A stretch of DNA of 34,893 nt from Lewinella sp. (GTDB lineage Bacteria > Bacteroidota > Bacteroidia > Chitinophagales > Saprospiraceae): positions 1 to 34,893 of the forward strand of contig JAGQXH010000007.1 of the NCBI GenBank assembly GCA_020436695.1, written 5' to 3'. This document shows, one piece after another, positions 32,358-34,893 of the stretch. Within the stretch, counting starts at the first letter, position 1, and every line of letters starts with the position of its first letter. The notes under the pieces are model-generated. The model ran no database searches. It was not told where the DNA came from and saw only the letters and a list, made by a program, of their open reading frames with translations. The translations under genes and the position numbers were made by a program.

Positions 32358-33278
32358 ATGAACTTAAAGGTACGATGTCTTTTCGGGATACTCCTGCTTT
32401 CTTCTCCTATCGTTGGGGCGCAGACGATAGATCAGCAGGTACAACGGGCTTATTTTGATCTGTTGACCCGGCAGTGGCAATCCGAACAGGAAGTGAAAGA
32501 CCGTCTGCAACAACTTTCTCCAGACTTATTCCCCGAATATCAGCAAATTATCGAATTACCGACTGATGAAGCACTTCTTCCGTGGACTTATTTTTTGGCC
32601 GGGATCGAAAGATCCGAAGGAGGAAAAGAACTGGCGGTACTATGCAAAGAGGCGCGCAAAGCTACTCTAATGCTCCGGCGTTTTCACCATGTTCGTCTGG
32701 CTGATCCATTCTCCCAGGCGGTGGTCGATACTTCACAGGCCGTAAGGAGGCTGCAATTCTTTGCTATCCAGGAAGGAGATAAGGTAGCAGAGATCGGATT
32801 TGGATACGGTTATATTCTGGGGTTACTTGCACTGGTCTATCAGGACGTGGAGGTCTACGCTAACGAACTCGACCAGTATCGGCTAAGAGCCATGCAAAAG
32901 GTTATGGCCGAAGAATTCACGCGAGACCGGAGTGCCAACTTTCATTTCCTTGCCGGGCATCCACGATCCACCAATCTGGAAGGCCGGGAACTGGATCTGA
33001 TCATTATGGAAAACGTGTTTCACCATATTGGAGAACAGGCTGTGTTTCTGCAGTCCATGCTCAAAAGCCTGCACGAAGAGGGAACTGTGATTGTCATCGA
33101 AGAGTTCCTGGGTTCGGGCAGGGACGAAGGCAATTGTCCAGACCGTATGGACCGGGCCGTTTTGGAAAACCTTTTTTCAGAGGCCGGTTTCACCTTGTTG
33201 AAGGCGCAGGAATTGGATGGGCAATATCGTACTATGTTGCGATTTGCCAGGAAGGAGGAAGGGCATTTGCAGGAATAG
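32358..33278 (+). CDS. SAM-dependent methyltransferase with N-terminal export signal
   Basis: A 306-residue protein combining a clear signal peptide (1-21, MNLKVRCLFGILLLSSPIVG then AQ) with a class I Rossmann methyltransferase fold. Motif I is VAEIGFGYGYILGLL (143-157), the acidic end of strand 2 is ANEL (168-171), and motif IV/post-I is LDLIIMENVFHHIG (212-225), followed by LLKSLHEEGTVIVIEE-like strands. Residues 22-130 are helical and unassigned. Methyltransferases that appear exported are known as a poorly understood group (COG4798-like), since SAM is not expected in the periplasm. The substrate is unknown. The gene is divergent from the AraC gene, which suggests shared control. The start at 32358 places the signal peptide exactly at the N-terminus. 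Confidence 0.83.
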   Translation: MNLKVRCLFGILLLSSPIVGAQTIDQQVQRAYFDLLTRQWQSEQEVKDRLQQLSPDLFPEYQQIIELPTDEALLPWTYFLAGIERSEGGKELAVLCKEARKATLMLRRFHHVRLADPFSQAVVDTSQAVRRLQFFAIQEGDKVAEIGFGYGYILGLLALVYQDVEVYANELDQYRLRAMQKVMAEEFTRDRSANFHFLAGHPRSTNLEGRELDLIIMENVFHHIGEQAVFLQSMLKSLHEEGTVIVIEEFLGSGRDEGNCPDRMDRAVLENLFSEAGFTLLKAQELDGQYRTMLRFARKEEGHLQE

Positions 33279-33320
33279 ATATTATTACATTGTCATGAAG
33301 AATTAGATGATATCCCTTCA

Positions 33321-33371
33321 GTTTCATTGCTTCATTGTTGCATTGAGTTGATAGCCATGAAGCAATGAAAC
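33321..33371. repeat. Perfect 15-bp inverted repeat built of TTCATTG-like words
   Basis: gtttcattgcttcat (33321-33335) and atgaagcaatgaaac (33357-33371) are exact inverted copies around a 21-nt loop that itself contains ttgcattg. The words TTTCATTG, CTTCATTG and TTGCATTG follow each other at 8-bp steps on the left, and their complements (CCATGAAG, CAATGAAA, CCATGTAG) on the right. It is placed 42 bp after the methyltransferase stop and may act as a terminator stem, though no T-run follows. Confidence 0.6.
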
Positions 33372-33538
33372 CATGTAGCATCGAATAGCCCGTCAGGGAA
33401 TCAGGTCGCTTCATCTTGCATCAATAGACTTTTAATGACAATCAAATTAATGCAAGCTGCTTAATTTCAGTTCTTTGTCTATATTATGCCCTTCAATCCG
33501 GATATTCTGTCACCGCCGGAAGAAAAACCTGTCTAACC

Positions 33539-34893
33539 ATGAAGCTATCCACCTGTTTACTTGCCGGGCTGTTGTTTATCCTAATTTTAGGCTCCTGCAA
33601 CAATCAAAATACCGTTATCGACGGAGGAACCGCCGAGGGGATCAGCCCGAAAATGGCCGGAGATCTATTCAATCAGCGTTGTGCTACCTGTCATGTAGAT
33701 AACGGACAAAGCCTGGCCCCGCCGCCGGTTCATTTATCCAATATGTCTCCCCGGAGCATTTTTACCTCACTTGAATCCGGCAAGATGAAAAGCCAGGGAG
33801 ATTCGTTGAGCCGGAATGAAAAGATCGCTCTGGCAGAATTGCTTACGCAAAGGAAGTACGAAGAAGGCAGTAAGAATTACAATTTCTGCGGGGAGGGGCA
33901 AATGGACGATCTGACGGTAAAGTATTTCGGATGGGGTGGTGATCTCAAGGGGAGCTCTTATATTGATGCAACTACCGCCGGTTTAGCGAAAGCCGAGGTG
34001 CCACAGCTGAAGTTGAAATGGGCATTCGGATTTGAAGGAGGAGGCAACACCCGTAACAAAGTAACGGTGATCGGTCACCACATCATCTTCGGTAGTGAAT
34101 TTGGCGAAGTGTATTGTTTGGAAATGGAGGCCGGATGTGTCCGCTGGGTGGTTGAGGCTGATGCAGTGGTGAGAGGTGGTATTGCCATAAGTCAGGATAT
34201 TGCCGGTAAGACGATTGCCTACTTTGCGGATTTCAGTGGCAATGTGTTTGCCGTAAATGCCCAAACCGGGGAACTGATCTGGCGTGCAAGCGCAAAAAAA
34301 GATCCCAACAATGCTGTCACCGGAACACCGGTCTACTTTGACGGCCTGCTGTATGTGCCGCTGTCATCGATGGAAGTGGTGACGGCCGGGCGGGATTCTT
34401 ACGCCTGTTGCCGGTCTTCCGGGCAGGTGGTAGCCCTCAATGCCGGAACGGGAGAAGAAGTGTGGCGGCACCGGGTGATACAGGAAGCCGCCACGGAACA
34501 GGGCGTCAGTAAGGCCGGGGTGAAAAAATATGGACCTTCCGGCGCCCCGGTCTGGTGTAGCCCGACGGTAGATGCTGAGCGCGGTTACCTCTACATCGGT
34601 ACGGGAGAGAATAATTCCAATCCGCCGACGCTTACCTCCGACGCGCTGCAGGCCCTCGATCTGAAAACCGGTGCTTTGATCTGGAACTACCAGGCAACGC
34701 CGAAAGATGCTTACATCACCGCCTGCGATACGCCCGGATCAGCGAATTGCCCCGATCCTCCCGGCCCGGATGTGGATTTCGGTATGGCGCCCATACTCAC
34801 CACCCGGACGGACGGAAAAGAGGTGTTGGTCGTTGGCCAGAAATCAGGTGTAGTACACTGTCTGGATCCCGATACCGGTCAGCCCATCTGGCA
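33539..34893 (+). CDS. Cytochrome c/PQQ quinoprotein dehydrogenase lipoprotein, PVA-dehydrogenase-like, 3' truncated by window
   Basis: The first 451 residues of a quinohemoprotein; the gene runs off the end. The start is the ATG at 33539. A lipoprotein signal ends in LILGSC (Cys20). A short cytochrome c domain has heme motif CATCH (48-52), with NMS at 68-70 as a possible axial Met. From about 150 the PQQ beta-propeller begins, with repeats such as VFAVNAQTGELIW, VVALNAGTGEEVW and LQALDLKTGALIW. Vicinal cysteines at 290-291 (SYACCRSSGQVVALN) and the pattern GPSGAPVWCSPTVD followed by RGYLYIGTGENNS and NCPDPPGPDVDFG resemble polyvinyl-alcohol dehydrogenase-type enzymes. It would oxidise an alcohol in the periplasm and pass electrons to its heme. 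The substrate is not proven. Confidence 0.88.
   Translation, partial: MKLSTCLLAGLLFILILGSCNNQNTVIDGGTAEGISPKMAGDLFNQRCATCHVDNGQSLAPPPVHLSNMSPRSIFTSLESGKMKSQGDSLSRNEKIALAELLTQRKYEEGSKNYNFCGEGQMDDLTVKYFGWGGDLKGSSYIDATTAGLAKAEVPQLKLKWAFGFEGGGNTRNKVTVIGHHIIFGSEFGEVYCLEMEAGCVRWVVEADAVVRGGIAISQDIAGKTIAYFADFSGNVFAVNAQTGELIWRASAKKDPNNAVTGTPVYFDGLLYVPLSSMEVVTAGRDSYACCRSSGQVVALNAGTGEEVWRHRVIQEAATEQGVSKAGVKKYGPSGAPVWCSPTVDAERGYLYIGTGENNSNPPTLTSDALQALDLKTGALIWNYQATPKDAYITACDTPGSANCPDPPGPDVDFGMAPILTTRTDGKEVLVVGQKSGVVHCLDPDTGQPIW

Overview
The window reads as chromosomal DNA of a Bacteroidota bacterium, most likely from the Saprospiraceae/Saprospiria side of the phylum (lineage is inference). The signs are two secreted enzymes with type IX secretion (T9SS) C-terminal sorting domains, a DUF6090 protein, TonB-dependent receptors with N-terminal carboxypeptidase-regulatory domains, an OMP_b-brl_3-type receptor, FtsX-type permeases of the Bacteroidota kind, and several perfect Bacteroidota -7 promoter boxes (TAnnTTTG). 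The gene content is mixed chromosomal, with no phage or integrative element. One complete insertion sequence is present.

Layout. 1-2.1 kb: a core block, all on +: enolase (5' end cut by the window), an FtsB/DivIC-type division protein and sucD. 2.1-4.8 kb: a spacer with heptad repeats, a class V aminotransferase, an unknown protein with a C-terminal membrane anchor, and a DUF2147 protein. 4.9-8.6 kb (minus): a T9SS-sorted type B carboxylesterase, a membrane-anchored HExxH metallopeptidase and an unknown lipoprotein. 8.8-14.6 kb: DUF6090 protein, crtZ (carotenoid hydroxylase), a very large orphan NtrY-like histidine kinase and a LysE/RhtB exporter. 14.7-18.3 kb (minus): PepSY membrane protein plus TonB-dependent siderophore receptor, an iron-uptake pair. 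18.7-24.0 kb: a parallel beta-helix lipoprotein, an intact 1,409-bp IS with 9-bp target duplication, and a T9SS-sorted M1 aminopeptidase. 24.2-25.85 kb: SRPBCC protein, small lipoprotein, a 122-nt near-palindrome, and the RNase P RNA gene (rnpB) with promoter and terminator. 25.85-28.9 kb: an FtsX/MacB-type permease without ATPase, followed by a 632-bp non-coding stretch that holds the wreck of a two-component system (histidine-kinase ATPase-domain remnant, possible response-regulator start, sigma-54-like site). 28.9-33.3 kb: TonB-dependent outer-membrane receptor, AraC regulator and a divergent methyltransferase that carries an export signal. 33.5 kb to end: a lipoprotein cytochrome c/PQQ dehydrogenase resembling polyvinyl-alcohol dehydrogenase, cut by the window edge.

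How they work together. The clearest functional groupings are the PepSY + siderophore receptor pair, and the AraC regulator lying between the receptor it may control and the divergent methyltransferase. The permease probably lost its neighbouring two-component regulator by deletion. I see no multi-gene defence or biosynthetic system. The most unusual signals are non-coding: the long palindrome before rnpB, the AGTC heptad repeats in two spacers, an octamer-word inverted repeat near 33.3 kb, and the decayed two-component locus.
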